Origin: Candidatus Nitrosotenuis cloacae
GTDB taxonomy: Archaea > Thermoproteota > Nitrososphaeria > Nitrososphaerales > Nitrosopumilaceae
Direction: 5' to 3'
Assembly (NCBI RefSeq): GCF_000955905.1
Contig: NZ_CP011097.1
Span: 1,018,582-1,082,581, forward strand
Length of the DNA stretch: 64,000 nucleotides
The notes under the pieces are model-generated. The model was given only the letters and a program-made list of their open reading frames with translations. It did not search any database and was not told the origin of the DNA. How positions within the stretch are numbered: the first letter of the stretch is position 1; each line of letters opens with the position of its first letter. The translations under genes were made by a program, and so were the position numbers. Positions 53,556-62,949 of the stretch are shown here, piece by piece.

Positions 53556-54473
53556 ATGATAACAATTCTTGCAGGCGGCACAGGTTCTGTTAAATTTGTC
53601 CGGGGCTTGATCTCCCAATCAAAGGACGTCAATGTGATTTGCAATGTCGGCGACAACTATTGGCTGTACGGCTTGTATGTGTGTCCAGACATTGACACCA
53701 TAATTTACGGACTGGCAGACATTTTAGATTATGAAAAGGGTTGGGGAATTCGCAAGGACACATTTGGCTTTCTAAGACAGATGGAGATCTTTGGGGAAGA
53801 GACTTGGTTTAGAATTGGTGATAGAGATGCAGCAACTCACCTCATTAGAACAAACATGCTCAAAAACGGCAAGAACTTGGGCGATATCACAAAATGGATG
53901 TGCGAAAAATTTGCAATCGAAGTCAAGGTAATGCCGGTAACAGACAATACCATAGAGACAAGGATCACCACGGGAAAAGGCGAGATGCATCTCCAAGAGT
54001 TTTGGGTAAAATACAAGGGCAAGGACAAAGTCGAAGGTATCCAGTATATTGGTGCGGATAAAGCTAGGCCAAACCCAGAAGCAGTAAACGCCATTCACGA
54101 TTCTGAAATGGTAATAATTGCTCCAGGTAACCCCCTTACTAGCATAGGCCCAATGCTTCAGATCAAGGGAATCCGAAAGGAGCTCTCAAAGAATAGACGC
54201 AAGGTAGTTGCAGTTAGTCCAATTATTGGCAACAAGGCATTCTCTGGTCCTGCTGCAGAATACATGGCAGCTGCAGGAATTGATGTATCACCATATGGTG
54301 TTGCACAAATGTACTCTGATGTATGCGGAGGAATTGTAATTGATTCCAAAGACAGACTGCTCACAAAGAAAATTCAAAACCTAGACATGAAAGTGTATGA
54401 TACCAGCATCAAGATGACTAACAAAATAGCAGAGGATGCGCTGGCATCATTTGTTTTAAAGAACGCGCGCTAG
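53556..54473 (+). CDS. cofD: 2-phospho-L-lactate transferase (F420 biosynthesis)
   Basis: A 305-residue CofD protein, which joins the phospholactate-type unit to FO to make F420-0. Typical segments are ITILAGGTGSVKFVRGL, VGDNYWLYGLYVCPDIDTI, GDRDAATHLIRT and IAPGNPLTSIGPML. cofC starts after one base, forming an operon for making and transferring the activated side chain; cofE is at 14149-14883. Confidence 0.95.
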   Translation: MITILAGGTGSVKFVRGLISQSKDVNVICNVGDNYWLYGLYVCPDIDTIIYGLADILDYEKGWGIRKDTFGFLRQMEIFGEETWFRIGDRDAATHLIRTNMLKNGKNLGDITKWMCEKFAIEVKVMPVTDNTIETRITTGKGEMHLQEFWVKYKGKDKVEGIQYIGADKARPNPEAVNAIHDSEMVIIAPGNPLTSIGPMLQIKGIRKELSKNRRKVVAVSPIIGNKAFSGPAAEYMAAAGIDVSPYGVAQMYSDVCGGIVIDSKDRLLTKKIQNLDMKVYDTSIKMTNKIAEDALASFVLKNAR

Positions 54474-54474
54474 A

Positions 54475-55098
54475 TTGCAAATAGCATCAGTCATTCCAGT
54501 CAAGACATTCTCAAAGGCAAAAAGCCGACTAGGATTATCCCAAGACAAAACACAACAACTCTGCAAAATAATGCTAGAGGAAGTATTATCCGCAATATCG
54601 CAATCCCAGGCAAACAAGACCATCATAGTATCAAGGGATGAAGAGGCCTTTGAGATAGCAAGAAAATACAATGCCGTTGAGATCTTTGAGGAAAAAGAAA
54701 ACGGTGTAAATGCCGCAGTAGCATTATCAGAAAAATATCTCAAAGAGAACGGTTTTGATGCATCCATAGTGTTCCCCCAAGACATACCATTAATCAGACC
54801 GCAAGACATCGATGCCCTGATACAGTTCCAAAAAACCGCCCAATCGCTCCTTGTGGTGCCATCGCGCAAGTTTGATGGTACAAACGCCCTGCTAAGAAGT
54901 CCATTTGATGTAATGGAGACGCATTATGATGAGGACAGCTACAAGATTCATCTTACTACTGGTAAATCCCGTAACATTCCAACTTCGTTTGTCTTGATTA
55001 ACAGAATGATGTGGGATGTTGATGATAGGTCTGATCTAGAATTTATCATGCGTAATATTGAAAAGCCAGATCTGTCAGAAAAGCTCAGAAATCTATGA
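54475..55098 (+). CDS. cofC: 2-phospho-L-lactate guanylyltransferase
   Basis: A 207-residue nucleotidyltransferase-fold CofC. VIPVKTFSKAKSRLGLS is the nucleotide-binding start, followed by FPQDIPLIRPQDID and SRKFDGTNALLRSP. It activates phospholactate (or phosphoenolpyruvate) with GTP for CofD. TTG start one base after cofD; its stop overlaps the next ATG by 4 bases. Confidence 0.92.
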   Translation: MQIASVIPVKTFSKAKSRLGLSQDKTQQLCKIMLEEVLSAISQSQANKTIIVSRDEEAFEIARKYNAVEIFEEKENGVNAAVALSEKYLKENGFDASIVFPQDIPLIRPQDIDALIQFQKTAQSLLVVPSRKFDGTNALLRSPFDVMETHYDEDSYKIHLTTGKSRNIPTSFVLINRMMWDVDDRSDLEFIMRNIEKPDLSEKLRNL

Positions 55099-55829
55099 TA
55101 CCATTAATTGGAATATTTCTGGCAGTAACACTCCAGGCAAGTACAGTTTTGGTGCCGGGTGGAACTGTCACGTTTTATGTCCACGATGATGATCTGAACA
55201 CCAGTCACAGGGGAATTGATGAAGTGTCCACATCCGGACTATTCGAATTCAAATTAGCTGGCACCACAATATCTGGGCCATCCACAATATACGAAACCGG
55301 CGTGGACTCGGGCGTATTTGTTGGCAAGATTTCAATTCCTAATACCATAAACGGCAGGACAGTAACACAGGGCGATGTTTTGGTCATAACATACAATGAC
55401 GAGTCCGATGCATCAGGTAATTCACAATCAGTATCAAAGTCAGTTGCTGCCAAAAAATCAACCACCGCGCTTGAAACATCTGCAAAAAACATTCGTATCG
55501 GCCAAACCTTCCAGGTGAGAATTTACGATCCGGACTTTAATTTTGATTCAAGGACTGCAGATAATATTTCGCTAAGCCTAATCGAGTTCAAGGGCTCTAA
55601 TGGAATTAAAACCACGCTTGCAAATTCAGCATTTGATGCCAAGACCGCATCATTGCGCGAAACAGGTGAGAACACCAACCAGTTTGTAGTGTCATTAAAG
55701 ATGCCAAAGGAAATTGATGGCAAGCGGGTCAAAATAGGCTCTACTGCCCAGCTCAAATTCACAGATACTACATCACCATCTGGAACCACGGAAACCCTCA
55801 AGACAAACATCAAGATTGGTATAAAATAA
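55095..55829 (+). CDS. Exported protein with two Ig-like repeats
   Basis: A 244-residue protein with a short hydrophobic N-terminus (IPLIGIFLAVTLQASTVLV) and two homologous beta domains of about 105 residues: VTFYVHDDDLNTSHRG ... ETGVDSGVFVGKI and FQVRIYDPDFNFDSRT ... ETGENTNQFVVSL. The D-x-D-x-N turn may bind calcium. Its ATG overlaps the cofC stop, but a functional link to F420 is doubtful. Confidence 0.7.
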   Translation: MIPLIGIFLAVTLQASTVLVPGGTVTFYVHDDDLNTSHRGIDEVSTSGLFEFKLAGTTISGPSTIYETGVDSGVFVGKISIPNTINGRTVTQGDVLVITYNDESDASGNSQSVSKSVAAKKSTTALETSAKNIRIGQTFQVRIYDPDFNFDSRTADNISLSLIEFKGSNGIKTTLANSAFDAKTASLRETGENTNQFVVSLKMPKEIDGKRVKIGSTAQLKFTDTTSPSGTTETLKTNIKIGIK

Positions 55830-55830
55830 G

Positions 55831-56113
55831 TGCGTGCTGGCCGTAACCCTCCTTCTGTTTGTAAACGACATTTCGCTTTGCAGCCTACCTGAACTATAGG
55901 TGCAGATCCAAGTTCTGTTTGGCTTTTCTCTGTATGGGACAGACTTTTCATTCCTATTTGCTGGAAAGCTCAGGGGATTGCCCATCATGGTGCTCCAACT
56001 CGGATTTTTTCTGTTCTGTTGCCTGCCATCTCTGGCTTTGCGTCACCGCAACACACATCTGCATTGAGGGAGGAGTTTCCTCTGCTTTCGCAGTAATCGT
56101 CCACCAGCTCGCA
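55831..56113 (-). ncRNA. rnpB: RNase P RNA
   Basis: No protein frame fits this 310-base gap, but on the minus strand the RNase P RNA signatures appear: helix P1 GCGAGCTGG near 56112 pairing with CCAGCACGC near 55832, the CR-I-like GAGGAAACTCCTCC, and the CR-V-like ACAGAAGGAGGGTTAC just before the 3' strand of P1. Archaeal-type size of about 280 nt. It removes 5' leaders from pre-tRNAs. Ends are inferred from P1 and may be off by a few bases. AT-rich promoter lies between it and the permease gene. Confidence 0.85.
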
Positions 56114-56142
56114 TCAAATAGTAAGATTACGAGTTATTTACA

Positions 56143-58497
56143 CTATTGTTTGAGCTTGGAATCAAAGTATTCCTCATCGTATCGTCCCTTGGCACGTCTT
56201 TCCTTTATGGAATATCCCATATGTGCAATGTCGACATAGATTTTGTAAAGATGCCTGTTTTCTCGCATCCTAGATGAGACTATTCTCCAGAATCTTCTTG
56301 CATGGAATTCAGAGAACTGGTGATCACGAATTACAAAGATTGATTTTTTTGTCTTGTCTACCACTTCGAGTGTTTTTGGAGAAAACGCAGAATCTGCCTG
56401 GTTGCCTGCACCCAATATGACAGTCTCGTCTTGGACTTTGTCAAAGCTTTCCAGTAGCGTTGGGGCGACATTTTTTGTCTTTGGGTACACCTTTTCGAAT
56501 TGGATCTTTTTCATGTCAAGATCAAACATTATCTCGTTTATTCTGTTCATTATCTCGATTTCAGTTTCCGGCTTTTCCACCACACCTCGAACTATTCTGA
56601 TTCTGCTGGAATAGACCTTGGATACTGCGTGCGCTATTCGAAGTCCAAGATCAGAGTGGCGCCCCTTGTCATAGGACACGACCAAGTTTGCCAAGTCTTG
56701 CTCAAAGTTCTTGCCCAGTCTTACTCCAACAAAGTCACATGTGGAAAGCGAGAGTAGTTTTCTATTGTTGCGCAAAAACGAAAAGTCAATTATGACCAGG
56801 TTGATTCCCTGCTCTTCTACGGTAGATAAAATGGCGTCGGTTTCATCGTGCGAGACTCTGACCAAATATCGGTGCCTGATGGATTGTGGGATCTCTTTTT
56901 TTAGTTCGTTGAATTCTTCTATTTCTGATTCCGCTACTTTGTTTGTAGCATCAAGCGGCAGATGTACTGGAATTTTTACCACACTCAGAAAGGATATCTC
57001 GCCTAGTTTTTCTTGCGTTATGGCATTTGCTATTTTGTAATAGTCGGTGACATATTTTGGATGGTAAATTATTAAGACTCGGTATTCTTTGCGCTCCTTT
57101 GGCCCCTGGTTATACACAAGCGGTGCATAGTGCTCTATTTCCTTTTTTGATGTGTAGGACTTGTATATGATAAAGCCAGCAACAATCCAAATTATTGCAA
57201 TCACCCAAGATATTGGCTCGGTAAAAAGCAAGTACACCGATAATCCAATGGCAGACAAAATTCCAAGTGTTGGAATTATTGGAAAAAACGGAGTCTTGAA
57301 TGCATAATCTAGCTTTTTGCCATAGAGTCGTCGAATTGTGATTGCGGCATAGTTTACCTGTGCAAACAAAAACAAAAACATTACACTTGCAGCAAATGCA
57401 AGGCCTGTAAGATCTAGTGTCATTGCCATTACAAGCATTATGATTCCAGATGCAATAGTAGAGATTACAGGGGTCTTGTATTTTGGATGAATCTTTCCAA
57501 AAAAGTGCGGCAGATTATAGTGCGTGCCCATCGCGTAGGATACACGGCTGGATGAATACGAAGTTGCATTAAGGGCTGCAAGTGTGGATACGAATCCGCC
57601 TGCTAAAACAATCAGTGCACCAAATGGCATAAAGTTCTTGGCTGCCTCTATTATTCCAAGCTCGCCAAAGCTTCCAATGAACTCCCATGACGGCTGACCT
57701 ACCTTATCAGACGATAGACCGCCAATAAATGAAAACGTAAAGAGAATGTAGATTGCAATCACAACTAATAATGAAATGAATATCGCACGCGGGATATTCT
57801 TTTTTGGGTTTCTTAGCTCGTTTCCGGTTTGGGCAATTACTTCGTATCCTTCAAATGCAATAAAGGTAAGACCCATTGCAATTACCAAGCCAGAAACGCC
57901 ATTTGGGAAAAACTCGGAGAAATTGTCCGGCCAATTAGGATTGGTAAATGCCATTGCAGAAAGCGCCACTACTATTAGGAGTCCAATTATTGTGATTTGA
58001 GTAATGGTGATTGCATTGCCAACCTTGCTGGTCGGTGCCGTCCCACGGACATTGATAAAAGTAAAGATGATTATTGCAGCTGCGGCAAATCCCTTTTCTA
58101 GGAAAATAGAGGATTCCATTATTCCAGTAGTATCCAAAAGATGTGTGAAAAACGAGGCAAATGCCACGGCGTAAAGACTGCCGGCTATAGTATGGGCAAA
58201 CCAGGACATCCATCCACTCAAAAAGGCATTTGGCCTTGGCATGCCCTCTCTAACCCAGCGATATCCACCGCCAGTATCAGGCAAGGCAGAGCTCAGTTCT
58301 GCATAGGTAAACGCGGTAAATATTGTAATTATACCATTTATCAAAAAGGCAATCATTAGTGCAGGACCTGCTTCGCCCATCCCAGGACCGACCAGAACAA
58401 AGATTGCGCCGCCAATCATTGCGGCAACACCCACCATTACCACATCAAGTAGGCCTAGATTTCGCGCAAATCCAGGATTTTGAGCGTCGGTGACCAT
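56143..58497 (-). CDS. APC-family amino-acid permease with C-terminal USP-like domains
   Basis: A 784-residue protein. Residues 15-470 hold about 12 transmembrane helices with the APC signature GVAAMIGGAIFVLVGPG and ELSSALPDTGGGYRWVRE. The cytoplasmic tail of about 310 residues has two universal-stress-like halves (YRVLIIYHPKYVTDYYKIA; GLRIAHAVSKVYSSRIRIV). Such fusions occur in prokaryotic amino-acid transporters where the tail may sense nucleotide. Substrate unknown. Confidence 0.88.
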   Translation of the reverse strand: MVTDAQNPGFARNLGLLDVVMVGVAAMIGGAIFVLVGPGMGEAGPALMIAFLINGIITIFTAFTYAELSSALPDTGGGYRWVREGMPRPNAFLSGWMSWFAHTIAGSLYAVAFASFFTHLLDTTGIMESSIFLEKGFAAAAIIIFTFINVRGTAPTSKVGNAITITQITIIGLLIVVALSAMAFTNPNWPDNFSEFFPNGVSGLVIAMGLTFIAFEGYEVIAQTGNELRNPKKNIPRAIFISLLVVIAIYILFTFSFIGGLSSDKVGQPSWEFIGSFGELGIIEAAKNFMPFGALIVLAGGFVSTLAALNATSYSSSRVSYAMGTHYNLPHFFGKIHPKYKTPVISTIASGIIMLVMAMTLDLTGLAFAASVMFLFLFAQVNYAAITIRRLYGKKLDYAFKTPFFPIIPTLGILSAIGLSVYLLFTEPISWVIAIIWIVAGFIIYKSYTSKKEIEHYAPLVYNQGPKERKEYRVLIIYHPKYVTDYYKIANAITQEKLGEISFLSVVKIPVHLPLDATNKVAESEIEEFNELKKEIPQSIRHRYLVRVSHDETDAILSTVEEQGINLVIIDFSFLRNNRKLLSLSTCDFVGVRLGKNFEQDLANLVVSYDKGRHSDLGLRIAHAVSKVYSSRIRIVRGVVEKPETEIEIMNRINEIMFDLDMKKIQFEKVYPKTKNVAPTLLESFDKVQDETVILGAGNQADSAFSPKTLEVVDKTKKSIFVIRDHQFSEFHARRFWRIVSSRMRENRHLYKIYVDIAHMGYSIKERRAKGRYDEEYFDSKLKQ

Positions 58498-58560
58498 GTT
58501 TATCTACCGCTCCCAAAGGGTGTTTGAATAAATCTTTACTCTGAATAGCTTATTTGCTAC

Positions 58561-59067
58561 TCAGTCAATATTTTGTACAATTCCGTATTCTGCAAGCAGT
58601 GGTGGGATCTGCTCCTCAAGTTCTAATTTAGAATAGTCCTGTAACAGATCTGCATTTAGCTCGTAAAAGGTGTGACCCCAGTTGAATTTGGATAATAGTT
58701 GGTGTGCCAGATCCTCATATCCCAAAATAAAGACAGCACCAGCAATTGCCTCAACGGTAGTAAGCTTGCCAAGCTTGGAATAATTCACGGGATTGCCGGC
58801 CAACAATGGCGGGAGCTTTCTTGGAATGCCGCCAAATCTTTTGGTAAAGGTATTCTCTGCCAGATTCCAGGAGCAATCAATTCCGGTAATAGAGTCAGCA
58901 ATTTTGGAATCGTGTCGGAGCAGGGTTTGTTTTGCAAAAGGATCCAAAATTATGGTCCCAGGATTGGTCCTAGTTACGCTTTTTGCCAGATTGAATTTCA
59001 CTAGTTTTGCTGCAGTGCATTTTTTGGGGTCGTCTTGGCGAAACATCAAGACCTGAACATTCATCAT
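58561..59067 (-). CDS. tsr3: Tsr3-family rRNA aminocarboxypropyltransferase
   Basis: A 168-residue Tsr3 (DUF367) protein: VLMFRQDDPKKCTAAKLVKF, TGIDCSWNLAE and GGIPRKLPPLLAGNPVNYS followed by TTVEAIAGA. It transfers an aminocarboxypropyl group from S-adenosylmethionine to small-subunit rRNA during ribosome maturation. Confidence 0.9.
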   Translation of the reverse strand: MMNVQVLMFRQDDPKKCTAAKLVKFNLAKSVTRTNPGTIILDPFAKQTLLRHDSKIADSITGIDCSWNLAENTFTKRFGGIPRKLPPLLAGNPVNYSKLGKLTTVEAIAGAVFILGYEDLAHQLLSKFNWGHTFYELNADLLQDYSKLELEEQIPPLLAEYGIVQNID

Positions 59068-59095
59068 GTAATTATGAAAACAGTGGAATATCTTC

Positions 59096-62000
59096 TTACT
59101 GGATTTGTCTGTACACTATCTCATAGTATAGCTTAGTTGATGGCGTGTGTCCATCGACTTGGATAATCCAAGTAGAGTCTGGGATAATGTCTTCATCCAG
59201 TTCTGGAGATATAGAGAATTTCTCCAAGATTTGCTCAGAGCCGGAATATGTAACCTTGTATGATAGTCCTGCCACCTTGACTAGCTTGTATGCAAGGCCT
59301 TTTTCCTTTGTTGGTCCTGAAATCAAACATAACTCGTCTTGGCCTATTATGCAGGTCCCATCATCTGCCATTATGGTAATGTTTACTGTTTTCTCTGATC
59401 CCCTTGGAGATACCAAAGAGCCCTGAACCATGCTTGGAGCAACCAGTACGTCATCCTTTGTCTGCTCAAATAGTCCGACTTCGACTATAGCATCGGTTAT
59501 GCGGTTGAACTTCTCAGAGATTTTATTGGCACCGCTTGTCTTTTTGGCAAGCTTGTCTACTACTTCAAAGGTTGTCTTGAATGTTCCAAATTCAGTATCC
59601 GCAATTACCTCGTATGTACCAAGTGCAGAGTTTGCTGGAATTTTGTAATCATAGGAATAGAATCCATTCTCATAGCTTCGAGAAATGTCGACTTTTTTGT
59701 TTCCCAGTCCGCAATAGAATGTCCCACAGTCAATTTTGTCATCCTTTTTGTGTTCAACTAAAAGATCAAGTTTTGCCAGATACAAAATCTTGTTTGTAGA
59801 ACCGGTTATGTGAACAGTATCGCCTGATAGGTATTGTTTTTTGTCAGTTTCTATGGCCAGTGTTGTCTTGGCATCTGTTCCAAGTGGAATGTTGTTTTTG
59901 ATTTCAAATGTAGTGTCTGCTCGCAGTCTTTCGTATGTTGCAACTACTTTGTATTTTCCTTCCTTGAATATTGTCAATGGTAAATCATATGTTGATTTGA
60001 ATGCTCCACCGCTGTCCAGATCCAAATTAGAATTAAAGAGGACTTTATTTGACATTGTTCGAATTTCCACTCCGACTCTGCCTTTGATTGTACCAAGTGA
60101 GGTGTCTATGTTTTCCTGTCGTTTTATGGCAGCACCAGTGACTAGTAGTTTTTCTCCAGCACGGTATATTGTCTTGTCTGTTTTTACCTCCAGTGGTTTT
60201 ATCTCCAGAGTATCATTTTCTGGATCCTTTGATATCTTGAAGAAAATGTCTGCACGCTCTGATGTTGCAATAACGGAGATCTTGTAAACACCAAACACGG
60301 TAGGCCTTGCCTGTCGTGGGTCACGAATGTCGGCTAGATCATAGTCTTTTTGAGGGGCAGTCCAACTCCAAGTGAATCTGCTATTGTCCAGCTTTGCACC
60401 ATAGTTGCCTATTTTGCCATCAGGCCTAGTCAGAACTATTTTGACTGCAGACTGACCACTTACCAGTGTTCCTTCCAGGTTTATGGCCTCACCTAGGCCA
60501 TAGATTTGCTTGTCAGTCTTTGCTATAATATTACGATTAGACACATCAATGTCGCTATTTACCACAAACGTGGCGTCTGCGAGTCGCTTGTCATAGCTTG
60601 CCCGCACTGTATAGACACCAGGAGTGAACGATGATGGATTTATCTTAAAGTCCAGCTTGAAGTTTCCCGCAGCGTCAGGAATAGATGTAAACGAATAGGT
60701 AGCACTCTTTGTCACAACTTTGTCTTGGACAAGCTGCTTGTTTGAGACCTGCGATGCCATTTTGATCTGCTTTCCCTGATCATCCATTACTGTGACATAT
60801 ACTGGAACTACCTCAAAGCTGCTTCTCTCTTTTAGATCCACATGTCCACTCACATTGACGGTATCACCTGCAACGTATTGCTCCTTGTCCACTTTGACTA
60901 GGTATTTTGCGGCTGCAACATAGTCTTCGGGGTTTTCTACAATCCAGAATTGCGTTGTCGCCTTGCCAAACTCTTTTGATACTGTAACTTGGAATGTGCC
61001 CATGTTTGCCTGGCCTGCTGGGACTTTGAGCTCGTACCGGAATGTGCTATCTCCTGCCAGTTTTACTTGGTCCTTGATTTTGTAAATATTATTGACTGTT
61101 TTTCCAATAGAGCCACTTCCTGTTTGGACTACTTCCAAGTCCAGTGCAACAACATACTTGTTGCTCCTACCAGAAATCACAATTGGCTCGCCTGACGCAT
61201 ATGCATTTTTGTCGGTAACTAGAATGATTTTCTCGGCATCCTTGATGTCTTTGGCAAGCTCAAACGATGTCTCGGCATGTTGTGTACCATAATCTGCAAT
61301 AATATCCAGTGTACCATAGACTGGCTTTGTTGGACTCATGTAGACATTGCCCGAAAATTCTCCTGCCTGGTTTGGAAATAGCTTGCCTGAGAAGATTTGG
61401 ATTCCATTTGCAGAATAGACGGCGTATTTTAGGCCCTCAGATGGAATTATTTTGCTTGTGCTTGCCGATATAAGCACGGTTTGGCCTGGAATGTAGGTTG
61501 CCTTGTCAGTTGAGATGCTAAGCTCTGTGACATCTTCTTGCTCAGATGCAATCTTTTTCTCACCTACTGAAAATATTGTATTATCACTTGCTGCACCATA
61601 ACTCACACTAACAGTATAGGTTCCGGCAACGGCACCCAAGACTTTGTCCAGCTTTATCTGGGTCTTGTATTGTAAATTCAAGTCAGGATAAATTGTGATG
61701 GTTCGCTGGAATTTTCCGGGGCCGTTCACATCAATGAATAGCTGGGTTTGTGAGAAGAATGGTTTTTCCTGATAGACTCGCTTTGATACGTTTCCGGAAA
61801 TTATTGCGGTTTCATCAAAGACATAGTTTTTCTTGTCCGCCTTTGCAAACACTATAAGCTCGCCAGACTCAATGCCAGAGATAGGCAGCTTGCCGTTTGA
61901 GGATCCTGCAGAAGCAGTCTTGAAGATCCAGGTGTTTGAATCAGACACTACTCCGTCGTATTTTCGCTGCCATGATTGAAAGTCATTTTTCTGATCAGTG

Positions 62001-62377
62001 ATTACTTGGGTTTCATCAACAAGATTGCCTTCCTTGTCTTTTAGCTGAACTTTTTCAGAGACATCAGTAAACCACAAACTTTGATATGAATAAACTTGGA
62101 ACTGGCCCGCCTTTAGTATGGTTCCAGCAGGAAGTATCAGTGTCTTTTTTGTAACGGTGGTGGATGCAATTTTCCATCCTCCAATGTTCACATCTTGTGT
62201 GGTGGGATTGAACAGCTCGACCCATTCAGATACGGACTTGGAATCATCGCCTGCAGGGTTTGTGTCAATTTCATTAATCACCACATGGTCTGCCAGATCG
62301 TCGGCACCATAAGATACGCCAAATACACCAATGAATAGTAAAGCTGCAAATACGCCAGCTAGGGGCAAAGTCCTCAT
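59096..62377 (-). CDS. Large exported protein with lamin-tail domain and Ig-like repeats (1093 aa)
   Basis: After a signal peptide (LAGVFAALLFIGVFGVSYGA) comes a lamin-tail (LTD) domain at about 28-160 (HVVINEIDTNPAGD, EWVELFNP, IGGWKIAS). Then at least seven macroglobulin/Ig-like repeats follow, each opening with a TDKxxYxxGexVxIsG pattern (for example TDKATYIPGQTVLISAS, TDKQIYGLGEAINLEG, TDKKQYLSGDTVHITG). No membrane anchor is seen. It likely forms long fibres or an S-layer-associated structure. Confidence 0.8.
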   Translation of the reverse strand: MRTLPLAGVFAALLFIGVFGVSYGADDLADHVVINEIDTNPAGDDSKSVSEWVELFNPTTQDVNIGGWKIASTTVTKKTLILPAGTILKAGQFQVYSYQSLWFTDVSEKVQLKDKEGNLVDETQVITDQKNDFQSWQRKYDGVVSDSNTWIFKTASAGSSNGKLPISGIESGELIVFAKADKKNYVFDETAIISGNVSKRVYQEKPFFSQTQLFIDVNGPGKFQRTITIYPDLNLQYKTQIKLDKVLGAVAGTYTVSVSYGAASDNTIFSVGEKKIASEQEDVTELSISTDKATYIPGQTVLISASTSKIIPSEGLKYAVYSANGIQIFSGKLFPNQAGEFSGNVYMSPTKPVYGTLDIIADYGTQHAETSFELAKDIKDAEKIILVTDKNAYASGEPIVISGRSNKYVVALDLEVVQTGSGSIGKTVNNIYKIKDQVKLAGDSTFRYELKVPAGQANMGTFQVTVSKEFGKATTQFWIVENPEDYVAAAKYLVKVDKEQYVAGDTVNVSGHVDLKERSSFEVVPVYVTVMDDQGKQIKMASQVSNKQLVQDKVVTKSATYSFTSIPDAAGNFKLDFKINPSSFTPGVYTVRASYDKRLADATFVVNSDIDVSNRNIIAKTDKQIYGLGEAINLEGTLVSGQSAVKIVLTRPDGKIGNYGAKLDNSRFTWSWTAPQKDYDLADIRDPRQARPTVFGVYKISVIATSERADIFFKISKDPENDTLEIKPLEVKTDKTIYRAGEKLLVTGAAIKRQENIDTSLGTIKGRVGVEIRTMSNKVLFNSNLDLDSGGAFKSTYDLPLTIFKEGKYKVVATYERLRADTTFEIKNNIPLGTDAKTTLAIETDKKQYLSGDTVHITGSTNKILYLAKLDLLVEHKKDDKIDCGTFYCGLGNKKVDISRSYENGFYSYDYKIPANSALGTYEVIADTEFGTFKTTFEVVDKLAKKTSGANKISEKFNRITDAIVEVGLFEQTKDDVLVAPSMVQGSLVSPRGSEKTVNITIMADDGTCIIGQDELCLISGPTKEKGLAYKLVKVAGLSYKVTYSGSEQILEKFSISPELDEDIIPDSTWIIQVDGHTPSTKLYYEIVYRQIQ

Positions 62378-62510
62378 TTTTTCTACCTAAGTAATTTGGC
62401 TCCAGATATCATTTTAGATCTAAATTGAGCAAAAGTTGAGCAAGTTGTGAATTGGGGATGCATTTTACACAAATTTGCCTCCAATTGCTAAAAAAGAGTG
62501 CGTATGATTT

Positions 62511-62753
62511 CTATTTGATACCATCGCAGTTTGGGCATTTTGCGTCTTCGATTTTTGCACCACAGTGAATGCAGATTCCCTCGGGGATTTCCTTTGTTAT
62601 TTTGCGCTGGCGTCGGCCCACATAGACTTTGACTGCGACATAGATTCCGACTGCAAATATCACGGAATAGATCAAGGCAAGGCCTGCACCCAAAAGCCCA
62701 ATCATGAAAAGCAAAATTCCGGCAATTAGAATCCACTCGCGCTTGGCACTCAA
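62511..62753 (-). CDS. Membrane protein with C-terminal zinc ribbon (80 aa)
   Basis: TTG at 62753 starts a protein with two transmembrane helices (WILIAGILLFMIGLLGAG; LIYSVIFAVGIYVAVKVYV), a basic linker (GRRQRKITK) and a cytosolic zinc ribbon (CIHCGAK ... CPNCDG). Common domain arrangement in archaea, function unknown. Confidence 0.7.
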   Translation of the reverse strand: MSAKREWILIAGILLFMIGLLGAGLALIYSVIFAVGIYVAVKVYVGRRQRKITKEIPEGICIHCGAKIEDAKCPNCDGIK

Positions 62754-62802
62754 TCATACCACAGCCACTCCAGTCGATTAAAAATCATTAGATTAGTAAA
62801 AG

Positions 62803-62876
62803 TGGGATCGGCCGGATTCGAACCGACGACCTCAGGTACCCAAAACCCGAATCATACCAAGCTAGACCACGATCCC
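62803..62876 (-). tRNA. tRNA-Pro (anticodon UGG)
   Basis: A full cloverleaf can be drawn on the minus strand: acceptor GGGATCG/CGATCCC with discriminator A, anticodon stem CGGGT/ACCTG around loop TTTGGGT (anticodon TGG), and T arm GTCGG-TTCGAAT-CCGGC. No intron, CCA not encoded. It overlaps no gene if map starts at 62950. Confidence 0.95.
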
Positions 62877-62917
62877 GATGTGTCTGCAGATTTTTTGCCC
62901 CAATTTAAGCTTGCATA

Positions 62918-62927
62918 TTTTAAATAA
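62918..62927 (+). promoter_or_regulatory. TATA box of map
   Basis: TTTTAAATAA centred 27 bases before the TTG at 62950. It supports that start over the in-frame ATG at 62878, which would fall within two bases of the tRNA gene and upstream of this promoter. Confidence 0.6.
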
Positions 62928-62949
62928 CTATTCTAGTCCAACTCCACCA

